DNA from: Pyrenopolyporus hunteri
Taxonomy: Eukaryota; Ascomycota; Sordariomycetes; Xylariales; Hypoxylaceae
Assembly: GCA_902806595.1 (NCBI GenBank)
Contig: CADCXC010000043.1
Span: forward strand, 62,001 to 126,000
DNA length: 64,000 bases
Reading direction: 5' to 3'
Under the pieces are notes generated by a model, which saw only the letters and a list, made by a program, of their open reading frames with translations, ran no database searches and was not told the origin of the DNA. The position numbers were made by a program, and so were the translations under genes. Numbering within the stretch: the first letter of the stretch is position 1; each line of letters starts with the position of its first letter. This document shows, in pieces, positions 48,214-59,484 of the stretch.

Positions 48214-50267
48214 TCACAAAGCATAGGCCGGTAGCAGGGCCCACTGCTTGACACCCTTCTTCGCACCCGGGACGCCCACGCGATGGGCGACCCTGTCTAA
48301 CGTCTGTTTTACTTGTACCTTTGTACATGATGAAAACTTCTTAGCCAACATTTCGACGATTGTTCCTTTAGTGAATTCTCTGAGCTCCTCGCTGATGATG
48401 GCCCGCCGAAACTCGTCAAACACGTCCTTGGAGACTAGATTTTGAGCCTCCGTTGCCGGCAGAGAGCCAGCGGCACTCGAAACAAGAGCAGAAAAAGCGT
48501 CGGTAGGCGCTGCGGGAGGAGGCATGGATGCTGAGGGAGCTGGCACGGACGTAGGCGGGTTCTTCGTCGCAACCTTCTTAGGGGGTGCCGGCCAATAAGC
48601 CGTCGAGAAAGGATCGATGCCTGAATGGTGTTCGAGTGTGTCTATCGTCATTTGTTAGTTTGGCCATTGAGTCGTCAAAGCGATAAGACTTACCTAGGAT
48701 GAACTCTAGTTGGTAGTTGTACATGGATGGACAAGGACCATGCCTTGCTTCGTCTTCGAAGCATATACCAGTGCTGTATGGTTCCTTTTCGCCAAGGAAG
48801 GTCGGACGGATTGCAGCTGGAAGATCTTCAGAGTCATCGAGGAAATCCTCCATTTCCTCGTCACCGTCGTGGGATTCGTCGTCGTCATCGTCGTCACCCA
48901 AGTCCTCGCCGTCGTCCTCCACCCATTCCGCCTCAGAATCGTAGTCGTAATTCAGCGGGAGCGCTTTCCCAACAGGTCTTCGTGCTAGAGAGCGAAGCTT
49001 CTTGGCCTCAATTTTCGTAGTAACGGTCCCAAAGTACGGTGGTCGTACATCCTCATAGAAGGATAGATATTTCATTGGGATAGAATTGAGGCGTTTTTGC
49101 GCGTCTTCAGCGAGTTTCTTAGTCTGCAACTCGGTTCTCGTACCCTTTGCATCAGGGGCTTGCTCAAAGGTCTCGCCATGTAGGCTCTCCATGATCTCCT
49201 TTACACTGGATCGGATAATGCCGCGCTTTTGCGAAAATGGCAAATTAAAGGTCTCCACCGGATTGAATGGCCTCGGATTAAACTCGTCTCGCTCACCACG
49301 GATATACTGATCTAGAATTTCGGATTTGGCGTCTTTCGTTTGGTCGTCCATTTCAAATGGCTGAGGGGCTAGCGTGACGTCGGGTTTGATGAAAAAGGGC
49401 TGGAAAGCTCGGTCGTAAGCCGACTTCTCCGGCTGAGGCTCGTCCTTGGGTATAGTGGTCCCGTTCGTCTTCGTGGTTTGCTCGGTACCTTTCTTGGATG
49501 GCGTACCGGGGGCTTTCTGGAAGAAACTTGCCAATAAGTTCTGCTGTCTCCCTTGGGCTTCTTCTTTCTTGCGTTTTATTGCTTCCTTCTCTGCAGCCTT
49601 GGCCTCTTTCTCCGCGGCCTTTGCTGCTCTGATGGCCTCTTCGGCGGCCTTTTTCTTAGCCTTCTCAGCTGCCTCTGCTTCTCTCTTCCGACGCTTCTCA
49701 GCCATTTCCGCTTCTCGCTTGGCTTTTGCCTCCTCTTTTTCGAGTCTCTCAGCTTCTTTAGCTTCTTTTTTCTGGCGCTTGTTGGCACTAAGGCTTTCCT
49801 TCTTGTCAGATGAAGGCTTCCGCTTTGCCCCTTGAGCATCCTGGGCTTCAGGCTTAGGCGCAAGGGTAGAATCTGCTTGTGTAGGCTGAGGCATCGCGTC
49901 GTGTGGTGCTGGAGGTGATGTTGAGGGTGTCTCTGATGGCGAAGGTTCCTTCGCGGGGCTAGATCGGGCTTCGGTCGACGCCACAGGACTACTTCCCGGT
50001 GTATCGATTGTAGCCATTGCTACAGGAGACGGGGCTACAATGAATATTAGCGACTTGGTAAGAGTCATAGACGCGGGATGCGTGGGCTCTGAGAAGCTAG
50101 GGAGAATTCTTACACGGTGGGCATTGAATGGAAGGGGTGGACAATTCGATAGACTTCGGCTCGCCCATGTTCTCCAAACCAGAAGGCTCACCAGCAAATT
50201 CCTCGTGCGTTCTTTTTCTCGCTGTTTTCGACTCCTGGATATTGGGTGTTATGGCAAGCAGAGGCAT
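48214..50267 (-). CDS. CAC1: Chromatin assembly factor 1, large subunit
   Basis: Three exons: 50267-50114, 50034-48694 and 48641-48214; 640 residues. CAF-1 deposits newly made H3-H4 behind the replication fork; this is the p150/Cac1/Rlf2 subunit. The N-terminus MPLLAITPNIQESKTARKRT comes from exon 1, found upstream of the long frame by a GTAAGA donor and an in-frame acceptor at 50034. The KER-type coiled coil (about 145-215, Lys/Glu/Arg/Ala) is followed by a PCNA-binding-like LLASFFQK, a conserved block PFFIKPDVTLAPQPFEMDD and YLSFYEDVRPPYFGTVT, and the acidic ED region DDDDDDESHDGDEEMEDFLD that contacts histones. The C-terminal part KGTIVEMLAKKFSSCTKVQV and KKGVKQWALLP is the DNA-binding winged helix, joined by the 52-nt second intron. 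Confidence 0.93.
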
Positions 50268-52466
50268 CGACACGATTGACCCCGGAAGGGCTTTCTGGCT
50301 TCACAGGATGACGAGTCCAAAACTACGGTTGGTTAAGTTCAGGTTAAAGTGGACGGGTTAGGAATCGGCGAAAATCTGCTTTAGGCAAGAAAAAGTCACA
50401 GGCGCATACGAAGAACGAAGCCGGATCAGTATCATCGAGTGGGAGTAATGTGAAGAAGCTTTGATGTTCGGCGGTTCGTCATTGTTAGAAGGACTACCGA
50501 AAAAGAGAGTGGGTGAACATGCCCGGTTGAGAAGTGGCAGTGGCAGAAGATGGTTGGCCAGGATTAATCGGGTGGATCAGAAACGACGCGTTGAAACGCG
50601 CGAGAACTCGCTATAGCCAAGAGGCAGTCGCGTCGGATTTATAGAGTGTATCTACCTAATGAAGACTAGTGCCTATTTAAATTATGATTAGCGTACATAG
50701 GTACCTTACATCAGCCGTACCTTGCTTGGTATTCTATGGTACCTAGATCGCTGCCTGAAGTTAGGTGCATAATAGGACATTGCTATGTACCTCTAACCTA
50801 AGGTAGATAGATACCTGTTATTCATGAGTATGGTGGTCCTTCTAGTAAAGCATATCGGCTCTCCCTTAAGGCGCTTTGCGTGATGAAAGAGCAGGTTTCA
50901 TACAAAGTGTACCTATATTTGAAGTAAGTACAATGATATATGTAGATTCGCATCGTGTAGAATCTAGAGTAGCTTTTCATTAAAATCTAAATATGCCTGA
51001 TTGGAGCATGTGCGCACAGGCCATATCTGGAATGTGGTTGTGGGGAAACTACTTAAAACAATGGCCTTTTATTGGCCCATTTCTTGGCTACCCCTGGCGG
51101 ACAAACAGGTACGTAGTCTAAAAACTTAGACCCACATTAATCATCTCGCAAAAAAAGTATATAAACCTGGCGTCCCTCCGTCTCTCTTCGACTTTCTCTC
51201 TTCTTTTCTTCTTCATACTTACCTTGTTCCAAGAACCCTCGCTCAAGAATGAGGGTTCTTAAGGGGGAGGACCTGCATTGCACAGCGCGGAGTCGACCCT
51301 CTTCTATTATCCCTCGTGGATCGTAGGGAGCGCAATTTTTGCTGTCACCACTCGTTTTCGTTATGACCGCTGCCTCGAGCATCGACATGAGGAAGACCTT
51401 TTATGATTGGGAAAAGGTGATATTGCAGTATCACGATCTTCGCGTTGCGTTTTCTGTTATGAAGCGCTGGACGACCTAAGCGACTTCTGAAAGCTTCATA
51501 TATTCGTAATGTTGTAGATGCATCGCATGTCCGCTCTCGAAACCTCGGCTAGGCCAGCACCAGCATTCTCGAAGCGCCACGATGAACCTGATGGACATGC
51601 TTCTATTTACTAACCTTCGAATATGAGACTCGAATGTACCTAGTCGTCGACAATAAATATGCAGTAGACCCCGATTGATTTGAGCTTTCTCAGACATCTT
51701 CTCTCCTTAGCACTCTACGCATCGTCTTAAAATCACAGCATTGCCATATGCCCGGTTTTCGAGACCTGAGGTTATATAGCAACTCGCCACTTGCTCCTAT
51801 ATATATAGGTAGGTACCTACCTTAGGTAGTTAGAAGGAAGAAACAGAATCAATAGAGAATCAAGCTTCATACGTCCGGCGTGGAAGCCCACGATAGCCTG
51901 TTGTTGCCTCGCACACCCACGAGTCAGCGAACGCGTATATGCAGTCTAAGTGCTAGAATTCACCCACGGATGGTAACAAGCAATCCACGATATATGTTCT
52001 ACCCTTCCCCGATCCCATATAACTGCCTAGGAACTTAAACCTGCGATTTTGCCATTATCCCAATTCCGTTCCCAAGCATGCCATTGGAAATTGTAGCATT
52101 ATTCCTTATCGATAACAACAGCTTGCACCAGTTATGTTGGATTAGATAGGTACTTACCTGGATACCCACAGCTGGTTGCCAGACCTTGCCGGGCCGCCCC
52201 AAATATCTTCGGAACTAATCTTTCTATCCGAATTTTCGGCATCTCGAGAAGCTTCACCACCCCAACGAGCATAACAAACGAGCCCGACCGTCCCGTACGC
52301 ACGGAGGACCCCAATTGCGGTACCCCCGCCATAAAGAAACGCCCATAGGATAAAATATTCCGTCGGGGGTTCAGGGAAGCACGATTGGAGGAGGGGCATG
52401 AAGACCCATTGAACTGGACTTCGCATACATCCAAACCTCTCCCCGCCAACGCTCTCCTCCCACGAG
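50268..52466. other. Divergent promoter region CAC1 / mitochondrial bL34
   Basis: About 2.2 kb. Besides the ACGCG pair it holds a perfect 10-bp hairpin at 51231-51260 and a CCTA/TAGG tract at 51807-51830. A 38-codon plus-strand frame at 51363-51479 has no family support. Confidence 0.5.
50586..50601. promoter_or_regulatory. Paired ACGCG boxes upstream of CAC1
   Basis: ACGCGT at 50586-50591 and ACGCGC at 50596-50601 lie about 320 bp upstream of the CAC1 start. ACGCGT is the MluI cell-cycle box bound by MBF in yeasts before S phase, which fits a replication-coupled gene. The assignment is inference. Confidence 0.35.
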
Positions 52467-52971
52467 ATGCGGTCTCTCGCTTTAGCAGCTCTCCCCAGAG
52501 CTCGGTACACCAGTACCAAGGCCGCAACGACGATATCCTCGACTTTAACATCGTGGACTACGAGAAGGTCCGCACCGCACACCTAACCCCCTCCAAAGCA
52601 CAAGCTCTAACCCGCCATGCCACAGAACATTCTCCTCCCTGCCCCGTCTCCGGCCCAGCCTCCTCGCCTCGAGCAGCCCCGTATTCCGTTGCCCCAACAC
52701 GCCCCTCAGCGCCGCCTCCCTAGCGCCGTGCCCGGGCACGGGGGCGGCGACGTCCGCGGCGCCCGACCTGGTGCCCAAGGCCGCGGCGACGGCGCACCCG
52801 TGGCTCGCGGGCGCGGCGCAGGTGCGCTTCGGCCCGCGGCCGACGATGGCGCGGACCAGCCGGCTGGTGCGCAAGCGCAGGCACGGGTTCCTGAGCCGCA
52901 TCCGCACGCACAACGGCCGCAAGACGCTGCAGCGCCGCAAGAGCAAGAAGAGGTCCATGTTGTCGAATTAG
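52467..52971 (+). CDS. MRPL34: Mitochondrial ribosomal protein bL34m
   Basis: Proposed exons 52467-52504 and 52626-52971; 127 residues. The C-terminus RFGPRPTMARTSRLVRKRRH, GFLSRIRTHNGRK and LQRRKSKKRSMLSN is the bL34 core, a small basic protein of the large ribosomal subunit. The reading frame upstream has no ATG before a stop at 52546, so an upstream exon is needed. The acceptor CCACAG at 52625 is preceded by CTAAC, and joining it to the frame from the ATG at 52467 gives MRSLALAALPRARTFSSLPR, a typical mitochondrial presequence rich in Arg, Ser, Leu and Ala. The donor at 52505 (GTACAC) is weak; GTCCGC at 52568 also keeps frame and would lengthen the protein. The bL34 assignment is firm and the first exon end is not. 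Confidence 0.82.
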
Positions 52972-53744
52972 GCTGGGTGTCTACTCACCTAGGCGGAAAG
53001 TGGAAAGAAAGGAGGAAGGAAAAGGAAAAGGATTGGGTTTGGTCCCTGGTATGTTCTTTCCGGTCTGGGCGTCAGAGCAGGTCGATGACTGGAGGACTGG
53101 GTGAGGCTGCGTAAGAAAACCGTGGAAGGGCTAGGTATTCTGGGTTATCCCGAGAATGGCTGTCTATCTATCGAGGGGTAGGAGACGTACGGGGCGACGA
53201 ACGGGGAAAGCTACTCGCGAGCTACTACGTAGGGTAGAGGGAGGTGTACTATATACCGCATATAGAACGGAATTGTATATTCAAGAACCCTCTCCGAACC
53301 TAGGGTTCCTCGCAGTCGCATCATCTGACCTAAATATGCCTGGACCCACGACAGAATAACCTCTCTAAACCTTCATACAGAGGAGATGATCTATTATTCC
53401 GTCCAATCCTAGGTTCATGGAGAGAAAAGTAAAAGGGAGGAAGTATACCATACCACATAGCTATCTCACAACATGAGCACCTCACCTCGTCTCACTTCCC
53501 CTATTAAACCCAGAAGGTCCAGAACACCCAGAAGCAATAATACGTGCTTCATTCATCCAACCATAAGCATACGGTCCTGTAAAAACTAAATAGGCGCAAC
53601 CCCCAAACAAGAGCCCTTCATACCTAGGTATCTATCTAGGCACCACCTAACTTACAACTCCATCACCTCCCCCATCCCTCCATCCTCCCACCCCAGCACC
53701 GCAACCCCCAAAACCCACACGGCCCAAACACTCCTCCCCCTCTC
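52972..53744. other. Convergent spacer bL34m / beta-glucosidase
   Basis: About 770 bp holding both 3' untranslated regions and a TACCTAGGTA copy near 53626. No gene is seen. Confidence 0.6.
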
Positions 53745-56629
53745 CTAAACGGGGCCCTCGACCCCCGTCTCGCAGTCCAGCGTATCCGAATAGCACACCA
53801 CGCCCAGCGCATCGCTCGCCTCCCCGATCCAGACCTTGTACCTCCCCGCCGGATCGGGCACAACCCAGTTCTGCCGCGCCGGGTCCCAGACGCTCAGGTC
53901 GCGGCGCGCGAGGGTTAGTTCGAGCGTGTCGCTGTCGCCCGGCTGTAGGGCGGCGGCTGTCTTGGCGAAGTCGCGCAGTTGGATGATGGGCGTGTCGAAT
54001 CCCTCTTCGGAGGAGGAGGATGGGAATTGTACGTAGGCCTGGGCGACGGCTTTCCCGGCGGGGGTATTTGGCGGCGCGGTGTTGGTCACCGTGATAGATA
54101 GGGTGTACGCGACGTCCCAGAGAGCCGGATTACCGCCGCTAGGCCCGAAGGCAGGTGGGCCAGAGGGCTTCTGCTGGCCCGAGTAGCCCTCCGGGTACGG
54201 GTACTTCTCGTCGCCGGCGGCGCCGATCGCGCGGGCCCTATCGGCGTCGGATTTGTCTAGCCACGAGTACAAATACCGCCATATGCGGTCGAAGCCGTCG
54301 GGGAAGTAGGCTTCGGAGGCGGCGGGCAGGGAGGTGTTGAGGCCGGCGACGGGGGAGGTGGGTTTTGGTGGTGGGGAGGGGGGCAGTTCGGAGAGGGGAG
54401 TGACGCGCGTGATGGAGGCGTTGGCGAAGCTGAAGGTTGCGTAGCTCAGGCCGTGGCCGAAGGCGAAGCGTGGTTTGATACTGTGCTTGTTTAAGTACCG
54501 GTAGTCGATGTAGAGCCCCTCGGAGTAGGTATCCTGCGTCTGGCTGAAGGGAGTAGAGACTAGGTCGAGACTATCGGGGTAGTCGTCCTCGGATACGGGG
54601 ATGCTGTATGGTAAGTGGCCGCTGGGCGACACTTCGCCGTATATAATTTCGGTTAGCGAATCTCCCGCTTCTTGGCCAGGGAGGTGAGCGACGAGAACTC
54701 CTTTGACAGAGGGGAGATCGATCCACGGCTCCACGATGATGGGCCCGACTGTGTGCACTACGACGAGAACGTTGCTGTACTTCGCGGCCGCTTTTTGGAC
54801 GAGCTCGTCGCCGTTAAAATAAGCCTTCAATCCGGTGGCGTCACGGTCCCCGTGATTACCCTCGACGGTGTATGTATTCTCCCCTGAATCGGAGCTGATG
54901 AACACGATGGCCACATCATCATCGCCTGGTGTTGGGACGGAAGGGAAGCTATTCGTCGCGTAATAGGTCACATTGGACGCTTTCCGTCTTAAGGAGCTAA
55001 TAGGGTCATCCATATAGGGATAATTCGCAGACCCCGAACCCCATCCCATGCCTAGTAAGCCTCGATTGCAGCTCTTGTCTGTGCATGAGTTAATGCCATT
55101 GGGATCAGCCTGAGCATCGGTTCCGAAAACGTAGAGAGGAGACGATGTCGATAGCGGAAGGAAGCTGTTGTTGTTTTTCAGTAGCGTAACCGCCTCCTGA
55201 GCCACTTGCTTGGCTACTACTTTGTGGTCGGCCTGCACATTGACGTATTCGTTGACCACGCCTATCGGGGAGATTAGTGCTCCAGGATAGAGAGGCCCCT
55301 CGGGATCTGCCGTATTGGAAGAAAAGTTCGGAGGCGGATAGTCCTTATCTTGGCCAAGTTGGTACCATGCAGCAAGGACGCGCGTAGCCATATCGTTCAG
55401 TCGGTCGACGGGCACGGAGCCGTTGAGTACCGATCGTGTGAGCTCGTACATCCAGTTGGAATAACCAAGCAGTGGGATATTGTTTCCGATTGTGTCTCCG
55501 GGCATAGACATATCAAGGCCGGCGAGAGCAGAGGCGACTCCTGAGATCTGGGCGAGCCAGTCGGTCATGACCAGACCTTGGAAACCGAGTTCATCCTTCA
55601 GCACACCGTTGAGGAGATAGCTGTTCTGAGAAGCAGCAGATCCGTTAATCTAATGGCTTGGTCAATAAATTTTGCCCAGAACGAGGCATGGCCGCAAGGT
55701 AACGAACAGCATTATAAGAGGCCATTATCGAGCCCACACCGGCTCGTACACCTTCCGCAAAAGGCCAAAGATATAGCTCGTGAAGCGCTCGGTCATCTGT
55801 ATACACTGTTAGCCGCGAGAGCACAAACCGTGCTACGTCATATTACACGCACCAATGTTCGCGCTATATCCTTGCTGGACTGGATTATACATGCGGTAAA
55901 GCTCCTGCTCGTTTCCGATATAGTGCTTTAGAGTAGCAATGACTCCTTGATCTTGGACGCCTCTTATCGTCTCCGCGCCGGCGATCGCTTGAAGAACCGG
56001 ATCGCTTCCGAAACCCTCCCAATTCCGACCTCCTCTTGGTTTTCTCCCTAGGGGGCCGACGCATGGTCCTAAGTAGAAGTTGATACCCTTTCCCTTGAAC
56101 TCTTTGCCAAGAGCGACGCCTCTTTGGTATATGAGCTCCTTGTTAAAAGTCGCCCCGGTGGTGATCCCTGCAGGAAAAGCGGTGATATTATCTGTTGTCC
56201 GTACACCGAGGGGTCCATCCTGTAGGCAGAGTTCAGGCACTCCTAATCGCGGTACGCTACCAGTGTTTCCGACGCAGCGGCCTTGGGTTAATAAATATTA
56301 GCATTTAGGAGTCACCCAGTTTCCGATAACATACCCTAGACTATAGTTAGTGGTAACTTCTCGTGTAATTTCGGAGGCTAATCTACCATGTAAAGACCTG
56401 TGCCCGCAGTTACGTTGACTTTCTCTGCTAGGGTCATTTGCGATACCAATTTGACCGCCTTGTCATAGCTTTCGGACCAGTCATCGGCCCAGCCACCGTA
56501 AGGGGTGGGATAATACGGCGCGGCGACGTAGCCCGGGGGGACGGGATCCCGGTGGTGTAACGTGGAAGCCAACGCCGTGCTTGCTAGAAAACATACAGAG
56601 AGACTACGGAGTCCTGGAGGGACCTCCAT
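53745..56629 (-). CDS. Secreted GH3 beta-glucosidase
   Basis: Proposed exons 56629-56387, 56335 (a single G), 56281-55853, 55796-55708 and 55649-53745; 888 residues. Glycoside hydrolase family 3 beta-glucosidases release glucose from cellobiose and other beta-glucosides. The start is chosen because a signal peptide follows (LSVCFLASTALAS, about residues 9-21). Then come SYDKAVKLVSQMTLAEKVNV, CVGNTGSVPRLGVPELCLQD, a GRNWEGFGSDP block with the substrate-contacting Arg/Asn, IATLKHYIGNEQE, and GLVMTDW with the catalytic nucleophile Asp at about 284. A middle alpha/beta domain (about 400-620) and a C-terminal fibronectin type III-like domain follow; there is no cellulose-binding module. The two introns around the single-base exon are needed to read GTGLYMGRCVGNTG; a single 116-nt intron from GTCTTT is the alternative and would drop four residues. 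It is divergent from the lipase gene. Confidence 0.9.
56282..56386 (-). other. Two adjacent introns separated by one base
   Basis: Intron 56386-56336 (51 nt, GTAGAT, ACTAAC, CTAG) is followed by one G at 56335 and then intron 56334-56282 (53 nt, GTATGT, GCTAAT, CAAG). Together they keep the GH3 frame. Confidence 0.6.
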
Positions 56630-59484
56630 ATTGAAAGAGAAATTACAATTACGATTATACCAAAAAGGAAGAGGGCGATAGATATTTCTGAGGGGGTCGG
56701 CCGTATTTACAGCAACATGAAAACTGCATCGCGAAAGCGAGAACACGCGAGCTGTGTGGCTGAACACTTGAGGCAAGACAATCGTAGTTCTCGTGATTGG
56801 CGATTGCCTAGATAAATACACCCACAAACAGGGCACGATGATCCGGGTGAACTTGCGTAGACTAGGTATTGTCGATCGTGCTCGCCCCGCCTGGTCGTAT
56901 GCGCAAGACACGACTTACATGCATACTTACTTACTGTATATATGCGGGAGACGCGCAGCCCGGTCGTCGGGTTCGATCCGAGCGGTGTTCCTGTCACCGT
57001 CACCATGTAGGGTTAATATCTTGGATTGTGCCGGCATGCCCAGCACATGGTTATCCGGCATTAAGCTTGATAATTAGAATAGGGCGGGGTTACGAGTGGG
57101 CTGGGACAAGGAATAATCTCCATATTCCGCAATGTTCTCCATGTCCACTATACCTGTTCCGCTCTGAGATTCGGATCATCGGCTTGGTATACCATGTTAT
57201 GCTGGACCAAGCCCGTCCAAGAACTGGGGCCTCCTCTGTCCCTCGAACCTAGGCCGATTGACATGACCATACGAATTCGAGAAGCCAAGGGCTAGGCGAG
57301 CTGCGCGCAGATGAGGGGTTCACATGCATATGACGATTCAAAAAGGCGGTCACAATGAAGTAACTCGTCGCTGCAGTATAGAAGGCGTGTAGAGAGGATG
57401 GTGAACGGGATGCGACGTCCCGGCCGCTAGTCTCTAGCATCTGACGCGAAGTGCGGAGGACGAAGGCGGAGTGAAGCAGAAGCTGACCAGCGGAATGGCT
57501 TAGGCTGCTGACGTGTTTACGATGTCGCAGTTGGGATGGGGTCACAGTAGCATTGGGTGCTACAGCATATCGGGGAGGCCATCTAGATATAGATTTCAGC
57601 TTCCGGTGCTAGACGCAACGCAGGTATGGGAAAGACGACGTCGGTAGGGGCATTCATCGGCGGTGAATGATATTCGTATATCGTAATCGTAACCTATAAG
57701 ATTTACGAAGATATATGAAAGATGGATGAATTATGTTAGATTAGGTATTTGAAAGGAAAGGAAGGGAGGCAGGTAACATCTATAAATTATAGAACCGGAG
57801 ACCTGGAACTTTTAGCTTTTAAGGGTAGCTGCGGCAGGGTCCAGGGCTGCACAGAGTGGAGCAATAGAAGGTAAAAAGCCGTTTACTTTCCCCATTATTC
57901 CACGAATCCCTTTCCCTGCTCTGCTTCCTGCCTGTTTTTAGGTAGTGGGAGTGGAGTTCCAGCGGTCACAATCGTGCTAGTTGCGGTTCTCTCCCATTTC
58001 TTCTTTTCCCCCTTCACCTTCATTGCGTATAAGCAGACGTCGTTGCAATTGCTTGTCGACAGACACGAAAAGGTAACCTTCTCGGAAGACATATACGATG
58101 GGTACTTCGTGGGCTCTAAGTATTAGTAGTATTCTCTACACCTCTTCATTACTAATTCTACGGTCTACCTACTATCGGCCAAGACCCCGTTCCACAGAGT
58201 GTTTCAATATGCGCCGACTCTATTCAGTATGGCGTTAAATTATCACTAGCTTTCGGTATATTGACTAGGGAGCTTCCATTTCCGTCGTATCGCAGTATAA
58301 CACCATCGATTAATCATCCCAGCTCATGCTGACTATTTCTATAACGTCGCGTGGGCAGTTGCTCTATTCTTGTCATTGGAACGTCGACGTCCGACGGCAG
58401 AAACGCCAATAAGATTGCGGGTACCGAATCCTACAATCCTGTTTGATGCCTCGTAACCCCCTTCGACGTCTCATTCAGAGTGATCCGACAAGATCTGTCA
58501 CGGTTGGTATTCCTACCATGCTGTTAGGCAATTGCCCAGCCGCAAAAAGCAAACAGCAAGCGGGCAAACGTTACTTAGTACCAACAGGGACCTACCTAAT
58601 CCTAGGTATACGCAGACGCCCGTTATCCAGGATGGCTGGCTGTACTGCCCGAAGCGGACACTCCGGTATGCCAACCTGTCTGGCTTGATCTTGTGTCTTC
58701 TGAACTCTTATCATCCGGACATACATAATTTCACACGAGAAAAGTAAAAGTAACGTTAGACGTTCATGTCTTATAGGACTCTCACTCTCGGGATCAGGCC
58801 GCGAATGAGAAGTTTCGAAGCATACAGCTTATGGTATTAATTGGTACTCGTCGGCACTCTAGCGGCCAATCATCATCTTTCGCCGCCACGCCTAACCTTC
58901 CCAACAGGCCACCGGGTCAAATAAAGACACACGGGTCTTGGCTGTAGGGACCGTTTCTTCGCATCTTCCAGCCTTTGGAGAAACGACCATACCACTACCC
59001 AGTGAGCGGGTAGGCTACCTAGGTAGGTAGGCAGGCTGGGTAGGTAGTAAACAGGTCAATATCTGGGGTCAAGATACCAGCTCCTTTTAGGCATGGAGAC
59101 GGGCTTCCACCGCATAATGTTCCATGAGACAGTCTCTGTGCTAGCCGCTGCTTTATTAGGATCGGGGCTGAGAGAAGCATGTTGGTACTCTTCTAACGCT
59201 TCGATTGTTTAAGTTTATGGTAGGTCGTCTTAAACTCGGTTTCCTTCATTCGACTGAAACAGTCAATTCCTACAATACCCTTGCGGTGCCTAGATCTAGC
59301 TACCTACCTACCCAAGTAGGACGACGACGAGCAGCTTGTTTTGCAGTTTTGTGTCTTCCCGCATTCTTTCTCGCTATAGAAGCAAATAATCGGCCCCGCG
59401 CCTACATATTCATGGCATATCCTCTCCTTCTCACGCATTAACTTTCCTTTGCCTCTATGCGCCTTTCGTTCTAGCTTCTTCAAG
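56630..59484. other. Divergent promoter region beta-glucosidase / lipase
   Basis: About 2.9 kb upstream of two secreted-enzyme genes. It holds a GCGGGG sequence near 57083 that fits the CreA consensus SYGGRG, TACCTAGGTA near 59019 and a related CTACCTACCTACC tract near 59299. Open frames at 56707-57252, 57249-57545, 57895-58092 and 58443-58747 show no family features. Confidence 0.5.

Noticed and set aside
51363..51479. 38-codon plus-strand frame with balanced composition
   Set aside because: Too short to judge and not recognised; kept only as a note under the nearby hairpin.
56630..56911. Upstream in-frame extension of the beta-glucosidase
   Set aside because: It would bury the signal peptide behind about 94 residues of non-coding-like sequence; the Met at 56629 starts a proper signal peptide.
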